64,000 nt of DNA from JAPPHA01 sp963662815 (GCA_963662815.2 CAXXWA010000020.1:434001-498000), one strand, 5' to 3'; counted from the stretch's first letter, positions 27,505 through 37,003 are shown. Numbers and translations are program-made. The notes: generated by a model not told the origin, from the sequence alone.

Positions 27505-27544
27505 CCGCATCCTTGCGGCGCACCGGCGCGCCGCAAGGATGCGG
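27505..27544 (+). other. 17-bp stem hairpin between potF and potG
   Basis: Perfect inverted repeat: arms 27505-27521 and 27528-27544 (CCGCATCCTTGCGGCGC and its complement) with a 6-base loop. No T-tract follows, so it is not a classical terminator. Placed 11 bases after the potF stop, it probably protects upstream mRNA or attenuates, giving more binding protein than transporter, as in other binding-protein operons. Confidence 0.75.
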
Positions 27545-27588
27545 GACCCCACCGCGCCGGCAAGGGACCTGCCAAGGGACATGTCAGC

Positions 27589-28728
27589 ATGAGCATAGAC
27601 ACGGAACTCGAACCCGCCGCGCCACGCAATCAGGGGGAAGCTGAAGCCTATGTCCGGATCGAAAACGTAACCAAGAACTTCGGCGACTTCACAGCCGTCG
27701 ACAATGTTTCGCTCGACATACACAAGTCGGAAGTCTTCTGCCTGCTCGGCGGATCCGGCTGCGGCAAGAGCACGCTTCTCCGGGTGCTCGCGGGATTCGA
27801 GCAGCCGACCTCCGGGCGCATCTTCATCGACGGCACGGACATGAGCGGGATACCTCCGTACCGGCGTCCGACCAACATGATGTTCCAGTCCTACGCGCTG
27901 TTTCCGCACATGAGCGTCGAGACGAATGTCGCCTTCGGATTGAAGCAGGACGGACTCTCGTCAGCCGAGATCGGGCGTCGCGTGGCAGACATGCTCGACC
28001 TCGTCAAGCTCGCGCCGCTCGCGAAGCGCAGACCGCACCAGCTATCTGGCGGGCAGCGCCAGCGCGTCGCTCTCGCCCGGTCGCTCGTCAAGCAACCTAA
28101 GCTGCTGCTGCTCGACGAGCCGCTCGGCGCGCTGGACAAGAAGCTGCGCGAGGAAACGCAGTTCGAACTCATCAACATCCAGGAGAGTCTCGGCGTGACC
28201 TTCATCGTCGTCACCCACGACCAGGAAGAGGCGATGACGCTGTCTTCCAGAATCGGGATCATGAACGCAGGCGCAATCGTCATGACCGGCACGCCAAACG
28301 AAATCTACGAGTACCCCACGTCGCGCTTCGTCGCGGACTTCATAGGTTCGGTCAACATCTTCTCAGGCAAAATCACGGAGGATGAAGCCGATCACGTCCG
28401 AATCGATTCGAGCGACGCAGGTTGCACTCTCCATATCGATCACGGGATCACCGCGGCGCCTGGGGCACAGGTCTGGGTCGCGGTTCGCCCGGAAAAGATC
28501 GAGATCGTCCGAGAGGATCCCGGGTTGTCCTACAATTGCGTCGAAGGAACGGTCGACGAGATCGCCTACATGGGCAGCCAGTCCGTCTACCATGTGCGCC
28601 TCGCCAGCGGAAAGGTGGTTCGCGTCACCCGGTCGAACCGGCAGCGAACGGCGCGCGACAACATTACCTGGGAAGACCGCGTCTTCCTGTCCTGGCGTTC
28701 GTCAAGCGGCGTGGTGCTGACGTCGTGA
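27589..28728 (+). CDS. potG: polyamine ABC transporter ATP-binding protein
   Basis: ATPase of 379 residues. Walker A LLGGSGCGKSTLLRVLAGFE, signature QLSGGQRQRVALARSL, Walker B LLLLDEPLGALDK, switch His in VVTHDQEEAM; C-terminal TOBE domain (about 290-375), containing VAVRPEKIEIV. The DEPLGALDKKLRE and IYEYPTSRFVADFIG stretches are typical of PotA/PotG. The stop overlaps the GTG start of the next gene. Confidence 0.94.
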   Translation: MSIDTELEPAAPRNQGEAEAYVRIENVTKNFGDFTAVDNVSLDIHKSEVFCLLGGSGCGKSTLLRVLAGFEQPTSGRIFIDGTDMSGIPPYRRPTNMMFQSYALFPHMSVETNVAFGLKQDGLSSAEIGRRVADMLDLVKLAPLAKRRPHQLSGGQRQRVALARSLVKQPKLLLLDEPLGALDKKLREETQFELINIQESLGVTFIVVTHDQEEAMTLSSRIGIMNAGAIVMTGTPNEIYEYPTSRFVADFIGSVNIFSGKITEDEADHVRIDSSDAGCTLHIDHGITAAPGAQVWVAVRPEKIEIVREDPGLSYNCVEGTVDEIAYMGSQSVYHVRLASGKVVRVTRSNRQRTARDNITWEDRVFLSWRSSSGVVLTS

Positions 28729-29729
28729 ACGGCGACGGCCAACATTCATCCGCAGCCCGGCTGGCGGCGACAGCGGATTCCGCAAACAACAATCTCGCTC
28801 GCGTGCCCGGGGCGCGATGGCTCGGCCAGGCGGTTCGCGCCCTTGGCCTTTCGGGGCGCAGCGCGGTCATTGCGCTTCCCTACCTGTGGTTGCTGCTTTT
28901 CTTTCTCGTGCCGTTCGCCTTCGTGCTCAAGATCGCGCTCTCCGAGGCGCTAATCGCGCGTCCGCCGTACGCTCCGCTAATCGAATGGGGCGAGGAAGCC
29001 TACCTGACCATACGGCTCAACCTCGGGAACTTCCTCTTCCTGATCGAGGACGATCTCTACTGGAAGGCCTACCTGAACTCCGGGAAGATCGCGCTGATCT
29101 CGACCGCGGCCTGCCTCGTCATCGGCTATCCCATGGCCTACGCCATCGCGCGCTCGAGCCCCGCGTGGAGGAACGTTTTCCTCATGCTCGTGATTCTCCC
29201 ATTCTGGACGTCCTTCCTGCTGCGCGTCTACGCCTGGATCGGCATCCTCAAGAACAACGGCGTGATCAACAACCTCCTTCTCGGCCTCGGCGTCATCGAC
29301 GAGCCCATCGTCATGATGCAGACGGATTTCGCGGTCTACGTAGGTATCGTCTACTCGTACCTTCCCTTCATGATCCTGCCGCTCTACGCGAACCTGGAGC
29401 GAATGGACCTCTCCCTCCTCGAAGCCGCGGCCGACCTCGGCTGCCGGCCGTTCCGCACGTTCGTCACCGTCACGCTGCCGCTGTCCCTGCCGGGAATCGT
29501 CGCCGGCTGCATGCTCGTGTTCATCCCGGCAGTCGGCGAATTCGTGATTCCCGCGCTGCTGGGCGGACCGGACACACTGATGATCGGCCGCGTGCTCTGG
29601 GACGAATTCTTCGGCAACCGGGACTGGCCTGTGGCATCGGCTGTCGCCATCGCCGTTCTCCTGTTCCTGGTTGTTCCGATCATGGTTTTCCAGCACTTTC
29701 AGGCACGCGGCTCTGAGGCGCGGCCATGA
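28725..29729 (+). CDS. potH: polyamine ABC transporter permease PotH
   Basis: Permease of 334 residues with about six membrane helices, BPD_transp_1 fold. The ATPase-coupling EAA loop reads LEAAADLGCRPFRTFVTVTL. The GTG start at 28725 overlaps the potG stop (GTGA), showing coupling; the frame is open upstream but that part is inside potG. An extra 45-residue polar leader precedes the first helix (AVIALPYLWLLLFFLVPFAF). Confidence 0.92.
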   Translation: MNGDGQHSSAARLAATADSANNNLARVPGARWLGQAVRALGLSGRSAVIALPYLWLLLFFLVPFAFVLKIALSEALIARPPYAPLIEWGEEAYLTIRLNLGNFLFLIEDDLYWKAYLNSGKIALISTAACLVIGYPMAYAIARSSPAWRNVFLMLVILPFWTSFLLRVYAWIGILKNNGVINNLLLGLGVIDEPIVMMQTDFAVYVGIVYSYLPFMILPLYANLERMDLSLLEAAADLGCRPFRTFVTVTLPLSLPGIVAGCMLVFIPAVGEFVIPALLGGPDTLMIGRVLWDEFFGNRDWPVASAVAIAVLLFLVVPIMVFQHFQARGSEARP

Positions 29730-30574
29730 CCGGCGGAATCCGGCAGTCCACCTTCCTGATCTCGGCGCTGGCATTCGGATTCGCATTCCTCTACATCCCC
29801 ATTTTCTCGCTGATGATCTTTTCCTTCAACGAGTCCAAGCTGGTGACCGTCTGGGGCGGGTTTTCGACGAAGTGGTACGGGGAACTACTTCGAGACCCGC
29901 AGATTCTCGGCGCTGCCTGGGTCAGCCTGCGCATCGCCGTCGTCAACGCGACCCTTGCCGTTTGCCTCGGAACGCTCGCGGGTTTCGTGCTGGCGCGCAT
30001 GGGCCGCTTCCACGGCCGCCTGCTCTTTTCAGGCATGACGACCGCGCCGCTCGTCATGCCGGAGGTCATCACCGGCCTGTCGCTTCTTCTTCTGTTCGTG
30101 GCGATGGAGAGCCTCGTCGGCTGGCCGGGCGGACGCGGCATGACCACGATCACAATTGCGCACATCACCTTTTCGATGGCCTACGTAGCGGTCATTGTGC
30201 AGTCACGGTTGACGAGCATTGACGAGGCAGTCGAAGAAGCGGCACAGGACCTCGGGGCGACGCCCGCCAAGGTGTTCTTCGTGATTACATTGCCCATCAT
30301 CGCGCCGGCGCTTGTTTCTGGCTGGCTCCTCGCATTCACGATGTCCCTCGACGATCTCGTCATCGCGAGTTTCGTTTCGGGTCCCGGGTCGAGCACCCTT
30401 CCGATGGTGATCTTCTCGAAGGTCCGGCTCGGCGTCAGCCCGGACATCAACGCGCTCGCAACCATCATCGTGCTGGTCGTAGCGTCGGGAATCATCGCTG
30501 CCGGACTGATCATGAACAGGGCGGAGGCGCGCCGGCAGCGGGAAATTCAGATGGCCGTCGCCGCGAACGAATGA
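29726..30574 (+). CDS. potI: polyamine ABC transporter permease PotI
   Basis: Second permease, 282 residues, about six helices. EAA loop EEAAQDLGATPAKVFFVITL; conserved MSLDDLVIASFVSGPGSSTL. The start overlaps the potH stop (ATGA at 29726-29729). Last gene of the aminotransferase-potFGHI unit. Confidence 0.93.
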   Translation: MTGGIRQSTFLISALAFGFAFLYIPIFSLMIFSFNESKLVTVWGGFSTKWYGELLRDPQILGAAWVSLRIAVVNATLAVCLGTLAGFVLARMGRFHGRLLFSGMTTAPLVMPEVITGLSLLLLFVAMESLVGWPGGRGMTTITIAHITFSMAYVAVIVQSRLTSIDEAVEEAAQDLGATPAKVFFVITLPIIAPALVSGWLLAFTMSLDDLVIASFVSGPGSSTLPMVIFSKVRLGVSPDINALATIIVLVVASGIIAAGLIMNRAEARRQREIQMAVAANE

Positions 30575-30988
30575 ACGCCCGAACGGCGCACCGGGAAGTC
30601 GCAGACAACCACCCTGCGCGTGACGCGATCAGAGACATCCCGGCGGGCGGCGAGAACGGACTCTGACGTCCAGGACAGTCCCGGAACCCATCCAGGGTGC
30701 ATTCGCTCCTGCGACGGTTTTGTGTCGATTCGACATGCCTTCGCAGATTCCAGTACGGAACTTCGCCGAGAACCGCACGACTGAACGACGTGTGCGACCG
30801 CCTTCGCACCTTCATGGTTGCGCATCGTCCGTTCCTTTCCGGAGCGCGGCTGGCAGATCGTGCCGGGCCGTGTAACGAAAGGATATCTCTGTCGCGATGC
30901 AAACAAGATGACATGCACATGCCAGGCGCACGAACCGGGGCCGGTCGGCGCAGACCGTAAACTCCGTGCCACGAGGCACAAATCTGCC
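30575..30988. other. intergenic between convergent genes, nothing recognised
   Basis: About 410 bases between potI and the Rieske gene, which face each other. No coding frame with a known domain and no convincing bidirectional terminator was seen. Confidence 0.4.
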
Positions 30989-32575
30989 CTACGCGTCGAC
31001 TTCCACGAAGCGCATGGCCTGCCGCGCGGTCCGCCGGACCATCTTGCGGCGAACCGGAGAGTTCATGAGCCGGTTTAGCCCGGCGAGCGCAAGTTCACCT
31101 GCGCCGCCAGTTTCTCCGGACGCAAGAAGGCTTCGCACCGACATCGTCGTCTTCACGAGGTGAGCCGAAACAATGTAGGCCTCGATGCCGTGATCCAGGA
31201 GCCGCCTTTCGGCCTCCTCAAAGAAGGCCGACCGGTCGCCGACAGACCATGCTGCGGGGTCGATGCCGTCGTCCTGGTGCCCGATGTTGCGGCCGGCGAA
31301 GCAGGCCATCTGCAGGAGGCCTGCCGGCCAGAGTTCCGGATATTTCGAGCAGAGCGCGAGAACGGCCTCGGCGAATGTTATGCCATGCGTCAGATTGAGC
31401 CAGCCGAAGCTGCTGCCGTAGGGTTTGTCCAGGTCCTCGAGATGACCGAGGTCGAACCGAACCATGTTGAGCGCATTCGCGGCGAGCAGGCTTCTGAAAA
31501 GATCAAGCGCAGGCGCGCTGCCATGCTGCGCGACGAGCGCGGTCGCCTTGTTCGCACTCAGGCCGGCAAAATCGGCAGCCGGCGGAGCCTGAGCGCCCGG
31601 CTTCTTCCCGAAATCCGCTCGCGCCGCGGCGTACCCGCGGAATTCCGGAATGCGATCCTCCCGAAAGGCCGAAACCAGCGCACGCACGAGAGACACCAGA
31701 ACCGGTTCCGCGACATCCTCGCCCAACCGGCGAATCAGCGAGCCGGCCTTGAGCACGTAGATGGCGGAGTGACCGAAGTCGGCATAGTGGGCAAGGGCCG
31801 CGCGCGCGAGGCCTCGTCCCATCGCACCGAACGCATCTCCGGTCCCGACCGCCCCGCGCGTCAGCCGCATCGCACGGGCCTCGTCCTCTTCCTCGACCGC
31901 GTCGAAAAAGGCCACCTCGTCCCATGGCTCGACGCCTCCTGCATAAGGGTAACTGCGTTCGCGCAAAGTGTCTTCGGACATGTGGCCGATCGACTCGAGA
32001 AGGCAGATCAACTGGTTCTCCGGCTCGCCTGCGCGCCTGTCGTAGAGCGCAAGCCAGTCTGCCGTGCCCGCGTAGGCATGCGTCCAGCCGAACTCCATCC
32101 TGTCGTGCGACCAGCGTATCGCTTCCTTGACCGCGAGCACCGGGTCGACTCCCAGCCGTGAAACCCTAGCAAGCTCGCGCGCCAGGCGTTCGTAGTCGTG
32201 CCTGTCGAATCCCTGCCGGAGATCCGCAAGCGACTTCGCGAGCCGATCCTCGACCGGCGGATCTTCGATCTCGATCCAGACATCCTCGCCGCGGACCTCT
32301 ACCGGGTAAACGCGCAGCTTGTCGCCGCCGCGCTGGTTCTCGCCGGTCGTCAGGTCGAACTTCCAGTTGTGCCAGTTGCAGGTCAGCAGGCATTGTCCGT
32401 CTAGCGTTCCCTCGTGCAACGGAAACCCCTCGTGTGGGCAGCGGTTGTTGCAGGCGAGGATGCCCTTTTCGGTATCGAAAATTGCGATCTGCCTCCCTTG
32501 ATGCCGGAAAACGGCGCGGCCCGTTTGCCGAATGTCATCAAGGCGCGCAGCCCGGAACCAGCCTTGAACCGTCAT
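30989..32575 (-). CDS. Rieske [2Fe-2S] domain protein with large uncharacterised C-terminal domain
   Basis: Protein of 528 residues. The N-terminal Rieske domain (about 1-110) has the cluster ligands in NNRCPHEGFPLHEG and LTCNWHNWKFDL. The remaining about 400 residues are helical and contain HDRMEFGWTHAYAGTADWL, HYADFGHSAIYVLKAGSL and LNLTHGITFAEAVLAL; several His residues could bind metal, but I do not recognise the family's function. It lacks the Rieske oxygenase alpha-subunit iron motif. Start either 32575 (MTVQGWF) or 32590 (MVDRN); AGGA lies very close to the first. A redox role is likely, substrate unknown. Confidence 0.8.
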   Translation of the reverse strand: MTVQGWFRAARLDDIRQTGRAVFRHQGRQIAIFDTEKGILACNNRCPHEGFPLHEGTLDGQCLLTCNWHNWKFDLTTGENQRGGDKLRVYPVEVRGEDVWIEIEDPPVEDRLAKSLADLRQGFDRHDYERLARELARVSRLGVDPVLAVKEAIRWSHDRMEFGWTHAYAGTADWLALYDRRAGEPENQLICLLESIGHMSEDTLRERSYPYAGGVEPWDEVAFFDAVEEEDEARAMRLTRGAVGTGDAFGAMGRGLARAALAHYADFGHSAIYVLKAGSLIRRLGEDVAEPVLVSLVRALVSAFREDRIPEFRGYAAARADFGKKPGAQAPPAADFAGLSANKATALVAQHGSAPALDLFRSLLAANALNMVRFDLGHLEDLDKPYGSSFGWLNLTHGITFAEAVLALCSKYPELWPAGLLQMACFAGRNIGHQDDGIDPAAWSVGDRSAFFEEAERRLLDHGIEAYIVSAHLVKTTMSVRSLLASGETGGAGELALAGLNRLMNSPVRRKMVRRTARQAMRFVEVDA

Positions 32576-32738
32576 GTTCCTGTCCACCATCGATCCGGCC
32601 GGCCCGGAGAGCGAGGGAGCCGCCAGACCGGCGCGCCGCATGGTCCCACGCGTCCGTCAGCATGTCCAGCCGTTTCCGGCGGATGGGCGCACTCGCTCCC
32701 GAACGCGGAATACCTCCGCTTGGAGCGCCCGTTTGCCG

Positions 32739-34364
32739 TCAACCGACGCCTGCGTTCCCGCCAGCTTCGTCCGAAGCGAGATCGAACCGTTGCTGCACTT
32801 CAAGATCGGACGTGTCCAGAGGTTCCCTGGGAAGCGCCAGCGAGGCCTTGTGAACCCAGATGAGGCGACTTTCCGCGCGGGTCACGGCGACATACGCAAG
32901 CCGTTTCCAGAGCGGCATGCCGGCTTCCGTCAGTCCGGATTTCGATGCCGCCAGCAGATCCGGCCCGAAAATCTGAACGGACTCCCACTGCGAACCCTGC
33001 GCCTTGTGAATGGTGCAGGCCGCGCCATGCAGGAATACGGCTCCCATCCGCGCCGCCGACGCAATGAACGGTTCGTCCTCTCCAGGCACCTCGATCTTGA
33101 TGATCGTCGGATGGACAACCGGCTGGTCCGCGGAGCCGATCAAATGCAGCCGCGAATACCCTTGGCGCTGGCCCCTGCCGAGAAAGACCGCCTGCGCACC
33201 CTTGATCAACCCCTGGGTCTCGAAGTCTATGCGGCGATCCCGCTGCTCGCGCGGGAGTTCAAGCCCATCGCAGATCAGCGGCTCACCCGGGAGCAGCGCG
33301 TCATCGGGCGCGTCGTATGCACGGCGGAACGCATGCACGAGCCGGACTCGACTCGAGTTGCGCCAGCAGAGAACCGGAGACCTCGCCATCAGCGTCGACT
33401 CGACGCGTCCGGAAAAACGGACCCTGTCGTCCCGTTCGCTGGCACGCCGCAGCATCCCAACGAAACCCGCGAAGTCGAGGTCTTCGTCTAGCAGCGCATG
33501 CGCCAGATCAAGGATCGGGTTGTCCTCCGACTGCCGGTGAATCCGGTGCAGGTGCAACCTGCGGAACGAGTCACCGTCGTCGAAAACCATGCCTGCCGAC
33601 TGCCCGACGGGCGCGAGTTGCGCAGGGTCGCCAAAGAGGATGATCGTCGAGAAGATCTCCTTGAGGTCTTCCAGCTGCTCATTGCTGAGCATGGACGCCT
33701 CATCGACAAAGCCGATGTCCAGGGGGTCTTCGCGCCGTGTCCAACCGGAAATGAAATCCGATGTCTTGATGCCCGCAGCGGCGAGCGCAGCGGGAAGCGA
33801 CTGGCGCGCACCGAAAAATGCAGCGACCCGGTCGAGAATAGCCTCGGGAAGGCGGTCGGATGTGGGCCTTTTTCCGTGCCCCGCAAGCCAGTCCGTCAGC
33901 ATCTCGTATTCGGGGTGATAGTGCGGCCTGTACATGATGCGGTGAATCGTGGTCGCCGGCACGTCACGATTCCGGAGGACGCTCGCTGCCTTGTTGGTCG
34001 GGGAAAGAATCGCAAGCGTGCGCGACTTTCCGCATCCCTTGCCGTCCGGTTCGTCCGAAATGACGCGTACGCCGGCAGCCACAAGCTGGCGCACGAGTTC
34101 CGAAAGGAAAAAGGTCTTGCCGGATCCAGCCATCCCAAGCACCGCGACCAGCTCGGTCGCTCCAGATTTGCGCCGTTGCTTCTTTTGCCGGGTTCGGTCG
34201 AAGCGGATTCCGGACTCCTCAAGTCGCTGACGGATTTCCGTGAGCGCTGCCGCCTGATCATCAGACAACTGCGCTCCGCCGGTTTCTGACCCGCTTTCCG
34301 GAACATCCGTTGACTTCTCGCGCCGCCACGCCAGGCGAATTCCGCGCTTTCTGCCGCTCACCAT
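32739..34364 (-). CDS. SF1 (RecD/Dda-like) DNA helicase
   Basis: AAA_30/UvrD_C_2 helicase of 541 residues. Walker A LGMAGSGKTFFLSELV (about 75-90), motif Ia ILSPTNKAASVLR, Walker B IGFVDEASML, motif III FGDPAQLAPVGQSAG, motif V TIHKAQGSQWESVQI and motif VI YVAVTRAESRLIWV. It lacks the RecD N-terminal domain and any nuclease domain, so it is a stand-alone 5'-3' helicase type. Probable role in DNA repair or replication restart. No operon partner on the same strand nearby. Confidence 0.85.
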   Translation of the reverse strand: MVSGRKRGIRLAWRREKSTDVPESGSETGGAQLSDDQAAALTEIRQRLEESGIRFDRTRQKKQRRKSGATELVAVLGMAGSGKTFFLSELVRQLVAAGVRVISDEPDGKGCGKSRTLAILSPTNKAASVLRNRDVPATTIHRIMYRPHYHPEYEMLTDWLAGHGKRPTSDRLPEAILDRVAAFFGARQSLPAALAAAGIKTSDFISGWTRREDPLDIGFVDEASMLSNEQLEDLKEIFSTIILFGDPAQLAPVGQSAGMVFDDGDSFRRLHLHRIHRQSEDNPILDLAHALLDEDLDFAGFVGMLRRASERDDRVRFSGRVESTLMARSPVLCWRNSSRVRLVHAFRRAYDAPDDALLPGEPLICDGLELPREQRDRRIDFETQGLIKGAQAVFLGRGQRQGYSRLHLIGSADQPVVHPTIIKIEVPGEDEPFIASAARMGAVFLHGAACTIHKAQGSQWESVQIFGPDLLAASKSGLTEAGMPLWKRLAYVAVTRAESRLIWVHKASLALPREPLDTSDLEVQQRFDLASDEAGGNAGVG

Positions 34365-34659
34365 GTGGGGAGTTCTTTCCGAAAGGACATGTTCGCCACC
34401 GTGAAGTGGGAAGCGGCCCTTGCTGTCGTCGCGTACAGGGACATGCCGCCAACCTGTTTTGTCTAGCAGTTGCGGCGGCCGGAAGCCACCGAGACCGACA
34501 TTTCACTGATTTTCCGGTCCAAATTTCCGCTATGGCTTCTTCGCTTGGCCACTGGAACTGATCTCATTCGGATTTTGGATGCTGGACTGTGAATCGTCAA
34601 CCGACAGACGACCGGACATGGTTGGGCCATGATCGCGTCGTTCCCGGCATGGCGGGTCA
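34365..34659. other. intergenic, no gene recognised
   Basis: About 295 bases between the helicase and the decayed island. No feature could be supported on either strand. Confidence 0.4.
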
Positions 34660-35208
34660 AATACGCTGAACGAGTGGAGGACGCCGCGCCGCGTGGCTCC
34701 GGTGCATGTCACGAGGCTGCGGAACATCCTGGCGGCGCTTGATCTCGGCCAGGGCTCGGAGGGCATGAACCTGCCCGGGTTCCGGCTGCACAAGTTGAAG
34801 GGGAAGACGAAAGGGCACTGGGCGGTTAGGTTATCCGGCAGCCGAAGCGTCAAGTTCCTGTACGAAGGCGGCGTGGCGGGCGGCGCGAACTACTTGGAGT
34901 GTCATTCAGGAGACGGAGACATGGCGAAGCGCAACTCGCCGCATCCTGGCGGCACCGTGAAGAGGAAGTGCCTCGACCCCCTGGGACTGACGGTCACGTG
35001 GACCGCCGAGGGGCTGGACGTCACGCGGCAGACGCTGTCGGAACTGGTCGACAAACGCCCGGGAGTATCCGTGTAGATGGCCATACGGCTGCCAAAGGCT
35101 TTCGGCTCAACACACGAAACTTAGCTCGGGATACAGGTGGCCCACAATCTGTGGAAGGCCCGCCACCGCGCCAGTCAGATTGCAGTGGAGAGATTCGCGG
35201 CAGCATGA
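34660..35208 (+). pseudogene. fused and broken higBA toxin-antitoxin pair
   Basis: A HigB-like toxin core (VTRLRNILAALDLGQG, GFRLHKLKGKTKGHWAVRLS, ending NYLECH) runs without a stop into a HigA-like antitoxin (MAKRNSPHPGGTVKRKCLDP from 34921, helix-turn-helix VTRQTLSELVDKRPGVSV). At the toxin end the codon is TCA where a TGA would be expected, so a stop has become Ser. The antitoxin has in-frame stops at 35074 (TAG) and 35122 (TAG), after which MAIRLPKAFGSTHET and AHNLWKARHRASQIAVE are still readable up to 35208. The toxin N-terminus is also degenerate. Non-functional. Confidence 0.8.
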
Positions 35209-35835
35209 CCGACAGGAATGTCCCGCTACGGTTCGCCTCATTCGGGTCGCCTCCTCCCACCGCCGGCCAGGTGCCACCGGTCCTGTCAGTGATCATGCGA
35301 GTAGCAGAAATTCACGCCAACCGCCCGGAATGCAGCAATCCGCGCGGGAGTATCCGGCTGTACCGGCGGCGTGGCCGCGAAGGACTCCTGTCTCGGGAGG
35401 AAACCCGCCGCTCGGGCACGGTGCTGAAGAGGCATGACGGCCATCTCCTCGCCGCAGCTGTCAGGTTGCTTTTCCTGTCCGGTTGCCGACGAAACGAGAC
35501 CATGACCCCGCAATGGCGAATTGCTGCGGTGGCCATCTCTTCCTGATTGACAGCAGGCCGGGGCCTTGAACCGTCTGGCTGGCCTTTGCTGCCCGCGCCG
35601 TCCTCGACGGCCTTCCCCGAAAGAGCGTGCAGGTCTTTCCCGCGAAGGCCGGGGCAGGCCCGAAGCAGGACCGGTACCGCAACTTCTGTCGAGGTCTGCG
35701 TGACGAGACGGATCTCGGGGATGTTCGCCTGCTTGACTTTCGAGATTCCTACGCGAGTCTTGTTTTCAAGCTGGTGAGACCGTTGTAGCTGTCGGCCACG
35801 CGCTTGGTCACAGCCAGCCAGATGCGACCCTGACG
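35204..35835 (+). pseudogene. tyrosine recombinase (phage-type integrase) remnant
   Basis: Degenerate integrase catalytic region. Frame one reads VLSVIMRVAEIHANRPE, LYRRRGREGLLSREETRR and VRLLFLSGCRRNETMTPQWR, with the first catalytic Arg box. Frame two, after a shift near 35520, reads GHLFLIDSRPGP, a TGA stop at 35567, then TVWLAFAARAVLDGLPRKSV, VFPAKAGAGPKQDRYRNFC and VRLLDFRDSYASLVFKL. The HxxR box (normally LHDLRHTYAS) has become LLDFRDSYAS, so catalytic His and Arg are lost. It marks a former mobile island next to two dead toxin-antitoxin loci. Confidence 0.75.
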
Positions 35836-35921
35836 TAAATCCGCTGTGGATTGCGGCGGCTGGCAGAACGGGCATCATTGTGTAATAGTGAACTGTAGGA
35901 GAAACGGACAGGTAGACCGAC

Positions 35922-36260
35922 ATGGCCGTTACGCGCAAGGAACTGCAGCAGGCTGGCGCCAGTCCGGAATTGGCGCAGATTCTGGCAGACCGGTGGCCCC
36001 AGCGCGAACCCGGTGACCTGACCCGCCATCCTATGGCTGTGGCTATGCTGGTCGCCTTCTTGGGTGCCTTGGGCTGGCTGGTCGTGAGCGTCACAGACCT
36101 GAAGTCGGGCCAAGCTCGCCTTGACGAAAGAATCAGCAGAATAGATGAAAGAATCGGCGGAATAGATGAAAGAATCGGCGGAATAGATGAAAGAGTCGGC
36201 GGAATAGATCTGCGCATGATCCGAATAGAAGACAAGCTGGATCAGTTGCTGCAGAAATAG
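35922..36260 (+). CDS. small membrane-anchored coiled-coil protein with 7-residue repeats
   Basis: Protein of 112 residues. A polar N-terminus (MAVTRKELQQAGASPELAQI) is followed by one membrane helix (about 37-57, PMAVAMLVAFLGALGWLVVS). Four heptads IDERIGG-like (about 69-96) and a final amphipathic helix RMIRIEDKLDQLLQK follow. The repeats predict a short parallel coiled coil. No family function is known to me. It is the only intact gene in the decayed 34.6-37.4 kb stretch and reads on the same strand as its dead neighbours. Confidence 0.6.
   Translation: MAVTRKELQQAGASPELAQILADRWPQREPGDLTRHPMAVAMLVAFLGALGWLVVSVTDLKSGQARLDERISRIDERIGGIDERIGGIDERVGGIDLRMIRIEDKLDQLLQK
36126..36209 (+). repeat. 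four 21-bp in-frame tandem repeats
   Basis: Four consecutive units of the pattern GAAAGAATCGGCGGAATAGAT; units 2 and 3 are identical and units 1 and 4 differ by one or two bases. Each encodes one heptad, so the coil can change length by slippage without shifting frame. Confidence 0.9.
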
Positions 36261-36312
36261 GGCTGGAGGCTCTGGCTTCACGGCATGGAAACATCTACTG
36301 CGACAAGCTGTT

Positions 36313-36345
36313 GGCGCTCAAGTACTGGAGCGCCCTTCTTTCCTT
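36313..36345 (+). terminator. putative Rho-independent terminator
   Basis: GGCGCTC (36313-36319) and GAGCGCC (36328-36334) form a 7-bp stem with an 8-base loop, followed by CTTCTTTCCTT. It lies 52 bases after the stop of the coiled-coil gene. The T-tract is imperfect, so confidence is moderate. The following bases up to 36767 hold nothing recognised. Confidence 0.45.
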
Positions 36346-36767
36346 ATGACCTGCAGGAATTTGCTTCCGGCTCCGTTATTGGTTCCACAACGATATTCTG
36401 CGCGGATCAAAAGTCGATTGGAGTGATCGGCGCGTTGTCGCCCATCTTCGGTTTTGGCATTGCTTGTTTGTCGTGAGACTAGCTGCGCGAACTTGCCGAA
36501 ATCAGCGGTATGCAGCCGAAACCACCTTCCCCGAATTTCTCTCTCGTGCCTCCGCACGAAATGAGTGGCATTATCCAAGAATTTGACGTAGAAAGTGATG
36601 TCGGGACAACTAGGTGTGGCCCTGCGGATCGTCGCGGATACCAGATGAGCCTTGCGCCCTTTACGTTGTCTACCAAACAGTTGCGTGCCGGGTTCGCTGT
36701 CGGTTGTTCGGAAACCCTGGTCGACTCCGGGCAACCGACAATGGTCTGCCAAACAGGGTTTCTGGGC

Positions 36768-37003
36768 ATGTAGAGGTTGCAAAGGCAGACGAACACGAAA
36801 ACTCCTGGCTTGGGCCGCTGACACATTCCGCGCTGCGCGGTGAGAAAGCTGTGATTGCCAGAGGCAGGAAGCCGGTCGTGCGTCTGATGCCGCTGCTGCA
36901 AACCGGGTTCCGCCTTGGAGTCCTGAAAGGCAAGGTTGGCACGGCGGCGGGCTTTCTGGGACCGATGAACGAGGATGAACTGCGCACGTGGGAAGGCCGG
37001 TGA
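36768..37003 (+). pseudogene. Phd/VapB-type antitoxin remnant
   Basis: Readable antitoxin frame with VEVAKADEHENS, ALRGEKAVIARGRKPVVRLM and GFLGPMNEDELRTWEGR, typical of Phd/YefM-like antitoxins. The ATG at 36768 is followed at once by TAG in its own frame, while the conserved sequence runs in the frame one base earlier (CAT-GTA-GAG); the start is therefore broken. The stop at 37001 abuts the toxin GTG. Confidence 0.65.

Noticed and set aside
36126..36209. Short regular repeats considered as a CRISPR array
   Set aside because: They are contiguous 21-bp units without spacers and encode heptads in an open frame.
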